Below, in pieces: positions 51,812-61,187 of a DNA stretch of 64,000 bases (its first letter is position 1; every line of letters begins with the position of its first letter). A program made the translations under genes and the position numbers. The notes beneath the pieces were generated by a model. The model saw only the letters and a list, made by a program, of their open reading frames with translations, did not search any database and was not told the origin of the DNA. This stretch comes from DASYFG01 sp036498565 (GTDB lineage Bacteria > Bacillota > Bacilli > Lactobacillales > Lactobacillaceae), in the NCBI GenBank assembly GCA_036498565.1, contig DASYFG010000004.1, positions 682,001 through 746,000 on the forward strand. The letters are read 5' to 3'.

Positions 51812-52627
51812 TTAAATGAAATCAGCAAAATAAGCGCGGAATTTCAAATGCAAATGTGAACCAACAATTCCCATAATCAAAATAAACAACCAAAAAGCAA
51901 CCGTTGGCTGCCACGCTTCCCAGAACCAGTGTGGACTGAAAAAGGCGTCACGCATACCCGTTACCAAATAATAAAAGGGATTAAGCTCTAGTAAGCGCAA
52001 CAAGTGCGGGTGACTGTCGCCTAATTTGTCGGACAAAGCCCACAGCGCCCCTGAAATCCAGAACACAAAACGCAAAATGGTTTGCATCAACTGTTGATAA
52101 TCCGGAATCAACACCGTAATCGTCGCATTAAAAATTCCCGTCACATACAAAAAGGCAATTGAAGCCACAAAGTAATAAACGACTTGAATCCAGTAAATGC
52201 TAATTGGCAAGCCGTTGATAACGGATAAAATCAACCCGACCGCTAACATCAACACAAACGCATTCACATTAATGAGCGTGCGCATCATCGGCATAATTGA
52301 AACCGGAAATTTCATCCGCGCAATTTGCCATAAATTACTTGAAATACTCCAAGTCGTATCCATAAATGACGTGTTGATAAACAACCAAGTTGCCAAACCA
52401 ACAATCAACCACGCCAAATACGGTACACCTGGCACGCCACTACTTTCGTGGAAATTAAATCCAAACACAACCCAGTATGTCAAAACTTGCATCACTGGAT
52501 TCAAAATCAACCAAAAATTACCTAACGCGTGATTTTGAAAGCGTGCTTTTTTTTCATAATTTGCCAATCGCCACATGACTGGAAAATATTTAAATTGTTC
52601 TTGTAAAACAAGCCATGCTTCTTTCAT
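51812..52627 (-). CDS. tagG: TagG-like ABC-2 permease (second teichoic-acid exporter)
   Basis: 271 residues; GGGGTAAATC precedes ATG 52627. NYEKKARFQNHALGNFWLIL at the N-terminus, VMQVLTYWVVFGFNF, a middle helix with ISIYWIQVVYYFVASIAFLY and LNPFYYLVTGMRDAFFSPHW near the end, the same layout as the first TagG but clearly different in sequence. With the adjacent ATPase it flips the finished lipid-linked polymer. The two transporters presumably serve two different polymers, or two assembly variants. Confidence 0.87.
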   Translation of the reverse strand: MKEAWLVLQEQFKYFPVMWRLANYEKKARFQNHALGNFWLILNPVMQVLTYWVVFGFNFHESSGVPGVPYLAWLIVGLATWLFINTSFMDTTWSISSNLWQIARMKFPVSIMPMMRTLINVNAFVLMLAVGLILSVINGLPISIYWIQVVYYFVASIAFLYVTGIFNATITVLIPDYQQLMQTILRFVFWISGALWALSDKLGDSHPHLLRLLELNPFYYLVTGMRDAFFSPHWFWEAWQPTVAFWLFILIMGIVGSHLHLKFRAYFADFI

Positions 52628-52630
52628 GAT

Positions 52631-53614
52631 TTACCCCATCACATGTTGAATAATCACAGTCGCTAATGCCACTGTCAAAAGACCTAACACACCCCATGTC
52701 ATCGGTGTTAAGTAATCACCAATTGCAGAACGCTTACTCAAACGTTCTTTATCGGCTGGTTCAAGCTTTTCATCTTCTTGGACAGCACGCGCCAAATCAT
52801 CAATTTTATAAGCAACTTGTGCTGCTTTTTGATCACGTTGATAGCGCTTTTTTTCGTCACCAGATAACCCTTTAAACCACGTGTTCCATTTGTTGTATTC
52901 ATGCAACACTTCTTTTGTTGGGCCAAAGTCTTTTAAGTCACCATATTGAATCCACATAACTTTGTCCGTAAAACTTTCCACCTGACTCAATGAATGCGAA
53001 ACAAAGAAAATGGTCTTACCTTGCGCTTTAAATTCCAACATTTTATCCAATGCTTTTTGATAAAATGTTTGATCGCCGACTGACAAAGCTTCGTCAATAA
53101 TCAAAATATCTGGATCTTGATGAACAGCAATTGCAAAACCTAGTCGTGACTTCATACCAGATGAATAATTTTTAACCGGTTGATCCATGAAATCACCCAA
53201 ATCAGCAAAATCCACAATCGTTTCCATTTCGGTGTCGATTTGCTTGTTGGTTTTGCCCATCATCAATGACTTTAAGCGAATGTTTTCACGTCCCGTTAGT
53301 TGACCACGCAAACCGGCGTTAATGGCAATAATGCTCGTCTCACCATTGACCACTAAATCCCCACTGGTGGGTAATAATAAACCACTTAAAATGTTCAATA
53401 ATGTTGATTTACCGGAGCCGTTGACCCCAACAATTCCCACAACATCCCCTTCATAAACGTCAAAACTAACGCCTTTAAGCGCCCAAAATTTCTTGAGCCC
53501 TTTAGAATTAAGTGGATTCAAAATTGTCCGAATTTTTTCAGACTTGTTTTTACCTAAATCAAATTCCTTGGTTAAGTATCGCGCTGAAACCTTCAGCTGC
53601 TTCTCTTCAGCCAT
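52631..53614 (-). CDS. tagH: TagH-like ABC ATPase (second exporter, short C-terminus)
   Basis: 327 residues; AAAGGAG is 8 nt before ATG 53614. GVNGSGKSTLLNILSGLLLP (Walker A), NYSSGMKSRLGFAIAVHQD (signature), DILIIDEALSVGDQTF (Walker B), VSHSLSQVESFTDKV. A helical linker (KIDDLARAVQEDEKLEPADK) is followed by one C-terminal membrane helix (WGVLGLLTVALATVIIQHVM) and then the end. So it keeps the TagH membrane anchor but has no external domain, unlike the first TagH. It leads the operon tagH-tagG-glycerophosphotransferase-GT2, with its own extended -10 promoter. Confidence 0.9.
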   Translation of the reverse strand: MAEEKQLKVSARYLTKEFDLGKNKSEKIRTILNPLNSKGLKKFWALKGVSFDVYEGDVVGIVGVNGSGKSTLLNILSGLLLPTSGDLVVNGETSIIAINAGLRGQLTGRENIRLKSLMMGKTNKQIDTEMETIVDFADLGDFMDQPVKNYSSGMKSRLGFAIAVHQDPDILIIDEALSVGDQTFYQKALDKMLEFKAQGKTIFFVSHSLSQVESFTDKVMWIQYGDLKDFGPTKEVLHEYNKWNTWFKGLSGDEKKRYQRDQKAAQVAYKIDDLARAVQEDEKLEPADKERLSKRSAIGDYLTPMTWGVLGLLTVALATVIIQHVMG

Positions 53615-53682
53615 CTGTTAAACTCCTTTGTAAGTTCAGACTGTTCTAAGTCATTTCCTAAAACATGCAAACTCATCGGTCT

Positions 53683-53691
53683 ATTATATCA
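53683..53691 (-). promoter_or_regulatory. Extended -10 promoter of the second tagHG operon
   Basis: Minus strand TGATATAAT (TGn plus perfect TATAAT), about 70 nt before the tagH start and just after the autolysin terminator; -35 is weak. Confidence 0.6.
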
Positions 53692-53719
53692 TCTTTTTTA
53701 TTTTGACACTTAAAAGCAC

Positions 53720-53749
53720 AAAAAAATCCCACCTGTTTGGTGAGATTTT
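53720..53749 (-). terminator. Terminator after the amidase gene
   Basis: Minus strand AAAATCTCACC-AAACA-GGTGGGATTTTTTT. Confidence 0.78.
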
Positions 53750-53788
53750 ATGAATTACTTAACTTCAACTGCCGCGTTATGATGCCAT

Positions 53789-55330
53789 TTAATCCAACGT
53801 CAGTCCTTGTTTGTCCATCCAAACAAGTCGATCTCCTAGTCTAAATTCTACCCATGTAACACCGTTGGTCGAATCAGTGTTTACTTCTTTCACTACGGTA
53901 ATTTTTTGACCATCATATAATTTAGCATCATCATTGCGTGTTTGCGTTGATACTGAAATATTGTATGGGCCATGCCAATATAAACCATCATTGCGGTTCT
54001 TTTCAGTGATTGTGGCTGTATAGCTTGTTGGGGTTGTCTTTGTGATTAAATTATATTTTTTAATCCCTCGGCTGTCCATCCAAACCAATCGATTATTAAT
54101 TCGGAATTCCGCCCATTTAACACCATTTGTAGAGTTAGTTTTAGCTTCTTGAACAACTGTTACATCTTTACCAGTATAGAGAACAGCATCCTCGTCTCGT
54201 GCCTGAGTTGAACTAGAAACATTGTAAGCACCATGCCAATAGAGACCATCATTACGATTATTTTGTTGAATAATTCCCTTATAATTCGTTGTGGTCTTTT
54301 GCGTGTACTCGTTTAGTTTTTTGGCACCTAATTTATTCATCCAAACATATTGATTGCCTAACTTAAACTTTAACCATACTACACCATTTTGAGCATTCGT
54401 TTGTGACTCAGCTACAACAGTGACAACTTGATGATTATATTTTTTAGCGTCCACACCTCGAGAAACGGCTTGACCACTTGTATTGTAGGGACCGCCATAA
54501 TACAAAGCATCGTTACGTGAATCTTCATTAATCATAATTCGATAATTCACTGTCTTTGTTTTGACCACTTTATTGTACGAAGCATTTTTAATTAAATTTT
54601 TCTGTGCATAGTACTTTTTCACAAGCGACAAAAAGTCCGTCATCGTATAACTTGTGTTCCAGTATTTGCCAGCTCGATCCTTCCAATAACCATCTGGATC
54701 GGTGTGATCAGTCCCACCCAGGTAATCTGTTACATTGTGATGCGACCACACAGTTCCCGCACCACTTTTTGTGGCCGCACTGGGTGTTAAACTATACTTT
54801 TGCAAGAGATAGGCTGTATAGTACGCCGCGTTTCCCACTTGTTTGGCAAAAGCCGTTTTGGAATTGACTCTGACTTGTTCAAACTGAACGGCATTTAGAT
54901 TACCAAAGTATCCTGACCCCCAAGCTAAATAATCAGTATCTGCGATATTTACAATCTGTGTGCCACTGACAAACGAGTGCACAAACGCATCACCATAATG
55001 ATTCTTCATATAGGCAATTTCACCAGCCGTATCACCATTATCCCCTTCATTGGCCGTTTCATGAATAATGACTTTATTAGGTTTGGTCATATTATCGGCA
55101 TAACCATAGTTATAAGTCGGAAACCCACTGTACGCGTTACCAATTTTGAGATGTGTATTCCCATCGCTAGGCTTCTTTGATACCTTCCAAATACTCGTTG
55201 TAATCTGAGCATGTGGTAACCCTTGCTGAATTAAATAATTATTTATGGTATTGGCACTGATGGGCGTGCGCAAAAATATTATAGTGGCGCTGACCAGAAA
55301 GCCAATCACTATCTTCGCCTTTACTTGCAT
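53789..55330 (-). CDS. Secreted N-acetylmuramoyl-L-alanine amidase with three GW modules
   Basis: 513 residues from ATG 55330, which follows AAAAAAGGA by 7 nt. Signal peptide (AKIVIGFLVSATIIFLRTPI, probable cleavage after SA). Amidase_2 domain (about 85-255): zinc ligand His in KVIIHETANEGDNGD and VWSHHNVTDYLGGTDHTDPD. Three C-terminal GW/SH3_8 modules (about 270-345, 350-425, 430-505), each with an R-x-D-A/G-L-Y-x-G-x-Y-N core and ending W-hydrophobic-x-F-x-hydrophobic-x-x-x-x-V-W-M. Known: GW modules bind lipoteichoic acid and hold autolysins at the cell surface. It cleaves the stem peptide from MurNAc. Its place in the teichoic-acid locus fits the binding target. Confidence 0.86.
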   Translation of the reverse strand: MQVKAKIVIGFLVSATIIFLRTPISANTINNYLIQQGLPHAQITTSIWKVSKKPSDGNTHLKIGNAYSGFPTYNYGYADNMTKPNKVIIHETANEGDNGDTAGEIAYMKNHYGDAFVHSFVSGTQIVNIADTDYLAWGSGYFGNLNAVQFEQVRVNSKTAFAKQVGNAAYYTAYLLQKYSLTPSAATKSGAGTVWSHHNVTDYLGGTDHTDPDGYWKDRAGKYWNTSYTMTDFLSLVKKYYAQKNLIKNASYNKVVKTKTVNYRIMINEDSRNDALYYGGPYNTSGQAVSRGVDAKKYNHQVVTVVAESQTNAQNGVVWLKFKLGNQYVWMNKLGAKKLNEYTQKTTTNYKGIIQQNNRNDGLYWHGAYNVSSSTQARDEDAVLYTGKDVTVVQEAKTNSTNGVKWAEFRINNRLVWMDSRGIKKYNLITKTTPTSYTATITEKNRNDGLYWHGPYNISVSTQTRNDDAKLYDGQKITVVKEVNTDSTNGVTWVEFRLGDRLVWMDKQGLTLD

Positions 55331-55385
55331 GATATTTCCTTTTTTCATGAATAAACTAATGCTATTAAATGTACAATAACATTAC

Positions 55386-56741
55386 TTATTGTTTTTGAAT
55401 GCCGCGACTATCCATCCAAACCAAACGATTACCCAGTTTAAATTCTACCCAAGTTACGCCGTTTGTGGAATTTGTTTTGGCTTCTTGAACAACTGTAACT
55501 TTTGTCCCATCATAACGCTTTGCATCATCATTTCGTGTTTGGGTTGAACTAGAGACATTATATGCCCCGTGCCAATACAAGCCATCATTTCGCTTGGTTT
55601 CAGTAATTTTAGCTGGGTAGTTTACTTTGGTTTTCGTGGTGTATTCATTCAAACGCTTACCGCCTCGCGAATCCATCCAAACATACTGATTACCAATTTT
55701 AAACTTTAACCACTTAACACCATTCGTAGAATTGGTTTGACTTTCTTCAATGACATTGACGACTGACTTGTTATAGGCTTTAGCATTCGCACCGCGGACA
55801 GTCGCTGCAGCAGTTGTGTTATAGGGGCCGCCGTAGTAAATCGCATCATTACGTACATCTTCGTTAATCATAATTCGATAATTAACGGCTTTTTTCTTGG
55901 TAACTTTGTTATAAGTTGTGTCTGCCAAACGGTCCATGCCGTAGTCTTTAATCAGTTGATTTAACTTCACCGCGTAACTGGCATCCGTTGCATAAGTACC
56001 CGTCAAAGCATTCGTGGCGTCTTTATACGATTTAGTATTTTCCTTCCATGCACCTGAATAATAAGCGGGATTCCAAGAGAGACCTTTGCGAATCAAATTA
56101 CCGTTATAGGCTAGTGAACTAGCAAACGATTTATATTTTGCAAAACGAGCAAGCACTTGAGTATACTCGCCGCCAATCAAAGTCACATTTTTGACAGGGC
56201 GCGTAACGCCATTTAAATCTTTGACTGATGTTGTTTGAGTACTTACGCCGATTTCATTAGCAGTTTTGTAAGTCACATTTTTATAGACCGTTTCATAAAC
56301 TGGGATTTTCTTGCCAGTTTTTGTGTCTAAAATATACTTACCCGTCTTTGCGTCTTTTTTATAAACGGTCTCTAACTTCTTTGTTTTGGTATTCAAAACT
56401 TGCTTAACAACCTGTTGAGTAGCGCCATTATATTCACTAGTTAACGCAAAAACATGTCCACCATCGGCGTCACCTTTAATACCAAAAAAATTATTTGCCC
56501 GAACCGACAAATCGCTCTGCCCCCAGTTGCTTTCCAAAACAGCCTGCGCCATTTCAACCGAACCATAGACATTGTACTTTTTAGCCGTGGCGCGCACTGA
56601 AGGTGCAATTTCAATCAACCACTTCTTATGCGCAGCATAATTTGAATCGTAACTGGCAGCCGGATCGGTAGCCGCATGTGAAACGGATTGATATAATCCA
56701 ATGCCGACTCCCATACCAACTAATATCATTATTCTTTTCAT
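55386..56741 (-). CDS. Secreted endo-beta-N-acetylglucosaminidase (GH73) with two GW modules
   Basis: 451 residues; GAGGT 8 nt before ATG 56741. Signal peptide KRIMILVGMGVGIGLYQSVS with likely cleavage after SHA. GH73 glucosaminidase domain (about 35-270): VRATAKKYNVYGSVEMAQAV with the catalytic Glu in VLESNWGQSDLSV, NNFFGIKGDADGG, YTQVLARFAKYKSF. Interrupted near residue 100-160 by a Lys/Thr-rich insertion with repeated 'VYKxxxKTGK' (TKKLETVYKKDAKTGKYILD), longer than in simple family members. Two GW modules at the C-terminus closely resemble those of the amidase. It hydrolyses GlcNAc-MurNAc bonds for cell separation. Cotranscription with the amidase is likely (55-nt gap). Confidence 0.87.
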   Translation of the reverse strand: MKRIMILVGMGVGIGLYQSVSHAATDPAASYDSNYAAHKKWLIEIAPSVRATAKKYNVYGSVEMAQAVLESNWGQSDLSVRANNFFGIKGDADGGHVFALTSEYNGATQQVVKQVLNTKTKKLETVYKKDAKTGKYILDTKTGKKIPVYETVYKNVTYKTANEIGVSTQTTSVKDLNGVTRPVKNVTLIGGEYTQVLARFAKYKSFASSLAYNGNLIRKGLSWNPAYYSGAWKENTKSYKDATNALTGTYATDASYAVKLNQLIKDYGMDRLADTTYNKVTKKKAVNYRIMINEDVRNDAIYYGGPYNTTAAATVRGANAKAYNKSVVNVIEESQTNSTNGVKWLKFKIGNQYVWMDSRGGKRLNEYTTKTKVNYPAKITETKRNDGLYWHGAYNVSSSTQTRNDDAKRYDGTKVTVVQEAKTNSTNGVTWVEFKLGNRLVWMDSRGIQKQ

Positions 56742-56834
56742 TAGCGTGACCTCTTATTATCTTAATTTTAAGATTAACAATCTTAGTTTACATTTGAATA
56801 ACGAGAACATTAATACTGAAGGAAAAATCCTCAT

Positions 56835-56862
56835 AAAAATGGCCAACAACCGTTGGCCATTT
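56835..56862 (-). terminator. Terminator after the largest TagF-like gene
   Basis: Minus strand AAATGGCCAAC-GGTT-GTTGGCCATTTTTA; stops the gatB-dgkB-rlmD-acyltransferase-TagF-like unit. Confidence 0.82.
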
Positions 56863-56865
56863 AAA

Positions 56866-59800
56866 TTAATTTCTTTTTGGAAATTTTTTCAAAATTGCTT
56901 GATAAATCCGTTCACTATTATGTTGATCAATGAAAGCAAAGTATCTCTTTTGATAAGCTTCAATTTCACTCAAATCATGTTCCCTTACACGATTCAATTG
57001 ATCAATAATGGCGGTTACAAGCTGGGGTTCATCTTTTACCACCGGTCCAAACAGTTCTGTGTTCAAATCCATGTATGATCCTTGTTCTTCCAAATATTGA
57101 TCTTGATCAAATTGATAGAAAATAGCAGGTTTGCCTTGATATAATTCTTCCCACGCCACACTTGAATAATCCGTAATCAAAATACTTGAACGCGCAATCA
57201 ATTGATTAATCGGTTGTTCACCGAACAAAATAATTTTAATGCGTGGATTATTAGAAGTAAACAAGCTCGCATATTCCGCAAACTTTGGATGAATATAGAC
57301 GTTTAGTGTCATATCAAACGTCTCAAGCGCTTCATGTAACTTCGCATTTTTTAATAGTGAAGAATAGCGCGTAAAGTATTCAGAAGCAAGGAACTCTGAG
57401 TCCTCTACTTCTTCTAACCAATTACGCCATGTTGGCATCAAAAAGATACTACCATCTTGCTTAAATTCAGGTTGACTTAACATTTCATGCAAGTAATCCC
57501 AACGGGCAAAACCAGTGACTGCCACTTCATCTTCGCGATAACCAAAATAATCAACAATCACCTTTTTTTCAAATTCAGATGTTGTAATAAACACTGATGA
57601 GGAATTTAAACTGCCTTTTGAAAAGACACCAGGATGTCGCTTCATACCCGTCACACCGTGCTGCAAGAACACATAAGGCTTCAGATTATACGTAGGTCGA
57701 ATTGGACCTCTGTTCACTCGCCAAGCATAACCATGCGCTTTAGATTCTGATGAAACTAAAAGCTCATTACCCATTGCCCACAGCAAATGCTTAACACTCA
57801 TGAAGTTCAATACCCGTTTTTTCATTGGCTTCAAGAAACGATAATCTGGTGATTTTTTGTCAATCACATAGTAAACTTTTTTCTCTGGGCGATGTTCAAA
57901 CATATATTTAAAGAAATAAAAACTATTGTCTTGTGCTGATTGTGAATACTTTTCATAAATCAGCCAAGCTTGTTGTTTCTTCAAATATTGTGCCACACCT
58001 GGTACTTTTTTATACAGAAACGCCGCAATCCATTCGTTAATCTTATAACGCCACGTTTCATATTCACCAATTGGTCGATAAGTAAAGGCAAGATAATCAC
58101 CGTATGCGCCGCCGCCAGCAGCATACGGATAGGCAATATGATCACCATCTCGCCATTGATAACTAAAACTAGCTCGGCGTAGGATTCGAATAATGCCATC
58201 TTCATCACGTCGATTACGAATAGCTACCTTACTTCGATACATCTGACCGTCACGTTGGAAAGTAAGATAAACATCCCAGAAAAATTGCGTCCACTCAATA
58301 TTTTTTAAATCGAAGACATACGTCAACATTAGGTTTTTATCAACGATAGCAACGGCGTCTGGCTCGATTGTATAAACATTTTCTGGATAACGTCTATTTT
58401 TTAAAACAAGAACCCCGGCATCATATAATTGCGTAACTGGCGCTGCAACTGTCATTTTGACGCGACTACGTTGCATTTTGATTTCTGTCACGTAAGGTTT
58501 ATACTTCACCACCTCTTCAGCCAAACGTTCGGCTGTTTTCATAACAAAACCTAGTTTGCCATTAGTTGCAACATACCATGTGCCCTCAAAATCATCATTT
58601 TGTGGACCAGACACACTATAATTAGCAGTAAAATCATGTAATCTGAAATCCACTTGCCGAATTGTTAGCCAAGTATCCGCAACTTTAACAACCACATCGT
58701 AGCGTGATTCGCGTTCTGCAAATACTGCGGGCATTGTCAAAATTGTTGTGGCCAATGCTCCCGTTTCATCAACATGTTGCTCATTTTTAACAGCAATATA
58801 CTCTTCGCCTTGATAGTTTTTTAAAGCAACTTCAGAAAAGTCTAGTTCTCGTAAATGATCAAATACCAACTGTGTTCCGGTAAAACGCACGTTTAGTACA
58901 CTCACAAATTGAGCATTTGGCTTTAATAAGCGATTCCATGTTCCTTGGTCAACAACATAAAAATTAGACACATCCTGACTCTGCAATGCCGTATTTTCTT
59001 GTAATTGTTGTTGATATGTTGTTACCAAATTTTTAGGCAGATGTTGTGACGGTTCAATTAACACATTTGGTGTTTTGATGACATCAACAATCCATAGTTG
59101 CCGTTTATCATCCATTTTGACCGCAAATTGATCGTTTAAGATTTGAACTGCCGCTTGTTCGTACAACGGATCAATACGGAAATCAGTCGCATGAGACAAT
59201 ACAATTGGTGCACCACTAATAAAGCGCAACGGACCTTGCTGCAAGTGTGCATTGTCAAATGCCACAACTGCCATACCATCATTTATTTCAAACGATGACA
59301 CACGTTTTTCACCAATCATGATGTCGCTTTGATGTAACCAAGGTGACGGCTTTTCTGTCAATAAACGCCATTCTAGTCGAGTTTTGCCATCAACACTTTG
59401 CACAGATTGCACCGCTGACAGACCTAAGATGTGCGCATAATTTTTGCTAATCAAACGTTGTTGGCCATCATCACTAAAGTATAGTTCTTCACCATTAATT
59501 TTAAATGTGTGTAATTCCTCGACTAATTTTGAAGGACCTAATAAAATTCGTTGACTCTTCTTGATCGGGTACTTCAGAACTTCATCATCAAACAATAATG
59601 TTTGACTATCTACTACTTCGAGATTATATGGCAAATCTGCGGTAGCAAATGTAAATTTGCGGTATCGAATTTGTTGCCGTTCTGCATTATAATGAACGAC
59701 AAAAGTTGACTGAGCAAATGTCAATCGTAAAATTTCTACATCTTCATCAAGAGCTAATAAAGTGGGATTCGCTGTGGCAAATTGTCCACTCACATTTGAT

Positions 59801-60096
59801 TCATCAACTAATTGATAAACTTTTTGGGCATCAAATAATTCGCCCTGCAATTGAAATCCGAATGCACCAACCGATATAACTTCTATTACACTCGGGATTT
59901 GATAACTAATCTCAATTGCACTTGTCGCATGCGTTACATCTACAAACGCATTGGTTTCAGTTTCAATAGCTGTTGCATTGGACTTTGCAGCAAAAAAAAC
60001 ATGTTTAATATCGGATGCATTTGGTACTTGTGCCGGTGTAAAAATCACGTCACCTGCATAGACATCATTTAAAGAATTGACATAGTAGAACGTCAT
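56866..60096 (-). CDS. Very long TagF-like glycerophosphotransferase family protein (QHG class)
   Basis: 1076 residues from ATG 60096, which overlaps the acyltransferase stop (ATGA) with AGGAAGGAA upstream. About 670 N-terminal residues consist of many beta-rich modules (FVDVTHATSAIEISYQIPSV, FEINDGMAVVAFDNAHLQQG, LTYVFDLKNIEWTQFFWDVY), more than in any other family member here. The C-terminal domain has IYEKYSQSAQDNSFYFFKYM, YVFLQHGVTGMKRHPG, VTGFARWDYLHE, FLMPTWRNWLEE, VYIHPKFAEYASLF and ILITDYSSVAWEELYQGKPA. Catalytic motifs are intact. The extra modules may bind polymer or partner proteins. Coupled to housekeeping genes upstream, so it is probably expressed constantly. Confidence 0.8.
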   Translation of the reverse strand: MTFYYVNSLNDVYAGDVIFTPAQVPNASDIKHVFFAAKSNATAIETETNAFVDVTHATSAIEISYQIPSVIEVISVGAFGFQLQGELFDAQKVYQLVDESNVSGQFATANPTLLALDEDVEILRLTFAQSTFVVHYNAERQQIRYRKFTFATADLPYNLEVVDSQTLLFDDEVLKYPIKKSQRILLGPSKLVEELHTFKINGEELYFSDDGQQRLISKNYAHILGLSAVQSVQSVDGKTRLEWRLLTEKPSPWLHQSDIMIGEKRVSSFEINDGMAVVAFDNAHLQQGPLRFISGAPIVLSHATDFRIDPLYEQAAVQILNDQFAVKMDDKRQLWIVDVIKTPNVLIEPSQHLPKNLVTTYQQQLQENTALQSQDVSNFYVVDQGTWNRLLKPNAQFVSVLNVRFTGTQLVFDHLRELDFSEVALKNYQGEEYIAVKNEQHVDETGALATTILTMPAVFAERESRYDVVVKVADTWLTIRQVDFRLHDFTANYSVSGPQNDDFEGTWYVATNGKLGFVMKTAERLAEEVVKYKPYVTEIKMQRSRVKMTVAAPVTQLYDAGVLVLKNRRYPENVYTIEPDAVAIVDKNLMLTYVFDLKNIEWTQFFWDVYLTFQRDGQMYRSKVAIRNRRDEDGIIRILRRASFSYQWRDGDHIAYPYAAGGGAYGDYLAFTYRPIGEYETWRYKINEWIAAFLYKKVPGVAQYLKKQQAWLIYEKYSQSAQDNSFYFFKYMFEHRPEKKVYYVIDKKSPDYRFLKPMKKRVLNFMSVKHLLWAMGNELLVSSESKAHGYAWRVNRGPIRPTYNLKPYVFLQHGVTGMKRHPGVFSKGSLNSSSVFITTSEFEKKVIVDYFGYREDEVAVTGFARWDYLHEMLSQPEFKQDGSIFLMPTWRNWLEEVEDSEFLASEYFTRYSSLLKNAKLHEALETFDMTLNVYIHPKFAEYASLFTSNNPRIKIILFGEQPINQLIARSSILITDYSSVAWEELYQGKPAIFYQFDQDQYLEEQGSYMDLNTELFGPVVKDEPQLVTAIIDQLNRVREHDLSEIEAYQKRYFAFIDQHNSERIYQAILKKFPKRN

Positions 60097-61187
60097 GCCG
60101 ATTTCCTTCCTAATTTCAAAATTTGTTGCGTCACCCAACTACTTGGCTTGTCCAACAATGTATGCACAATCATTCCCACTAGGAATAGCACGCTAACAAC
60201 ACCAACGCCATAGCCAACGATTTCTAACGGCTGTGTAAAGCGTTTCGCATCGACAGTTAACCACAACCAACCAGCAAAATATGTTGCTGACTGCACTAAG
60301 TAAACTGTAAAGGTTGCTTGCCCGACATAAGAAATAATCTTATTTTCAGGCAAACGAATGTGCAAAAACAGCGCAAAAATCACAAGACTTAAAATTAAGA
60401 CTAATGGACTATAGTTGGCCGTTAACCATGTCGATGAATTCCATTTAACAAAATCTACAAGTGCGTTTACACCAAACACGGTGTGCTGTGTTAACCATTG
60501 CAAAGTAACGTTACTCAACAAAGCGAAAACTAAGGCACTGGCTAGGACACTGGCTAATTTTGATACGGACCAGCCAGCATTATCAAGTTGACTTTTATTG
60601 GCGTAATATTTACCAAAGAAACCACCCCATGCGTAGACATACAAGAACCAGCCAACACGCGTGTAGGTCATACCTAACTCATTATAAACCATTGGCCATA
60701 TTGACAAAATTAAACCGCCCCATAGCAATATTTTCAAATATTGGGATTGCGATAATGAATTTAAATATGGATTGATAACAGGAATAAAAAGACTCATCAA
60801 GACAAATGTTGTCACAAACCAATATTCATTGAAAAATACTGGAAACAAATGTGTGATAAACATTTGCCATGTAAACTGATCAACAATGCCACTCATTAAT
60901 ACCACTACGAACATGAGTAACGAGATAAATGTCGTATGCACCATAATTTTCAAAATAGATGAAAATTTAGACGTCCGCTGGATTAAAAAGAAACCTGTAA
61001 TCATGACATACATATTTACGCCGACTTTACCACCAAGGGCGAGCATCTCTACTGTTGTACGCAACACCGAAACACCGGCATCAAAGTGCCAACCACCATG
61101 AATCGCATAGTGATGTAAAATAATAATAAAAATACTAACAATTCGAATTAAATCAATATTTGCTAAACGTTTCTTTTTTTCAGGCAT
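60093..61187 (-). CDS. Acyltransferase-3 family membrane protein
   Basis: 364 residues; the ATG shares one base with the rlmD stop (TAATG). About ten hydrophobic helices. The N-terminus RLANIDLIRIVSIFIIILHH has the R-x-hydrophobic and His-His pair typical of Acyltransferase_3 (OatA/WecH-type) proteins. FNEYWFVTTFVLMSLFIPVI contains the family W-Y/F motif, and GVGVVSVLFLVGMIVHTLLD is near the end. Such proteins move acyl groups across or onto surface glycans. No extra SGNH domain is fused, but an SGNH-like protein is encoded elsewhere in the locus. The acceptor may be the wall polymer. Confidence 0.82.
   Translation of the reverse strand: MPEKKKRLANIDLIRIVSIFIIILHHYAIHGGWHFDAGVSVLRTTVEMLALGGKVGVNMYVMITGFFLIQRTSKFSSILKIMVHTTFISLLMFVVVLMSGIVDQFTWQMFITHLFPVFFNEYWFVTTFVLMSLFIPVINPYLNSLSQSQYLKILLWGGLILSIWPMVYNELGMTYTRVGWFLYVYAWGGFFGKYYANKSQLDNAGWSVSKLASVLASALVFALLSNVTLQWLTQHTVFGVNALVDFVKWNSSTWLTANYSPLVLILSLVIFALFLHIRLPENKIISYVGQATFTVYLVQSATYFAGWLWLTVDAKRFTQPLEIVGYGVGVVSVLFLVGMIVHTLLDKPSSWVTQQILKLGRKSA

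Noticed and set aside
19774..61187. Insertion sequences, integrase or transposase remnants bordering the glycopolymer locus
   Set aside because: No transposase-like frame and no terminal inverted repeats with target duplications were found; acquisition is suggested only by composition and by the tRNA-like element.
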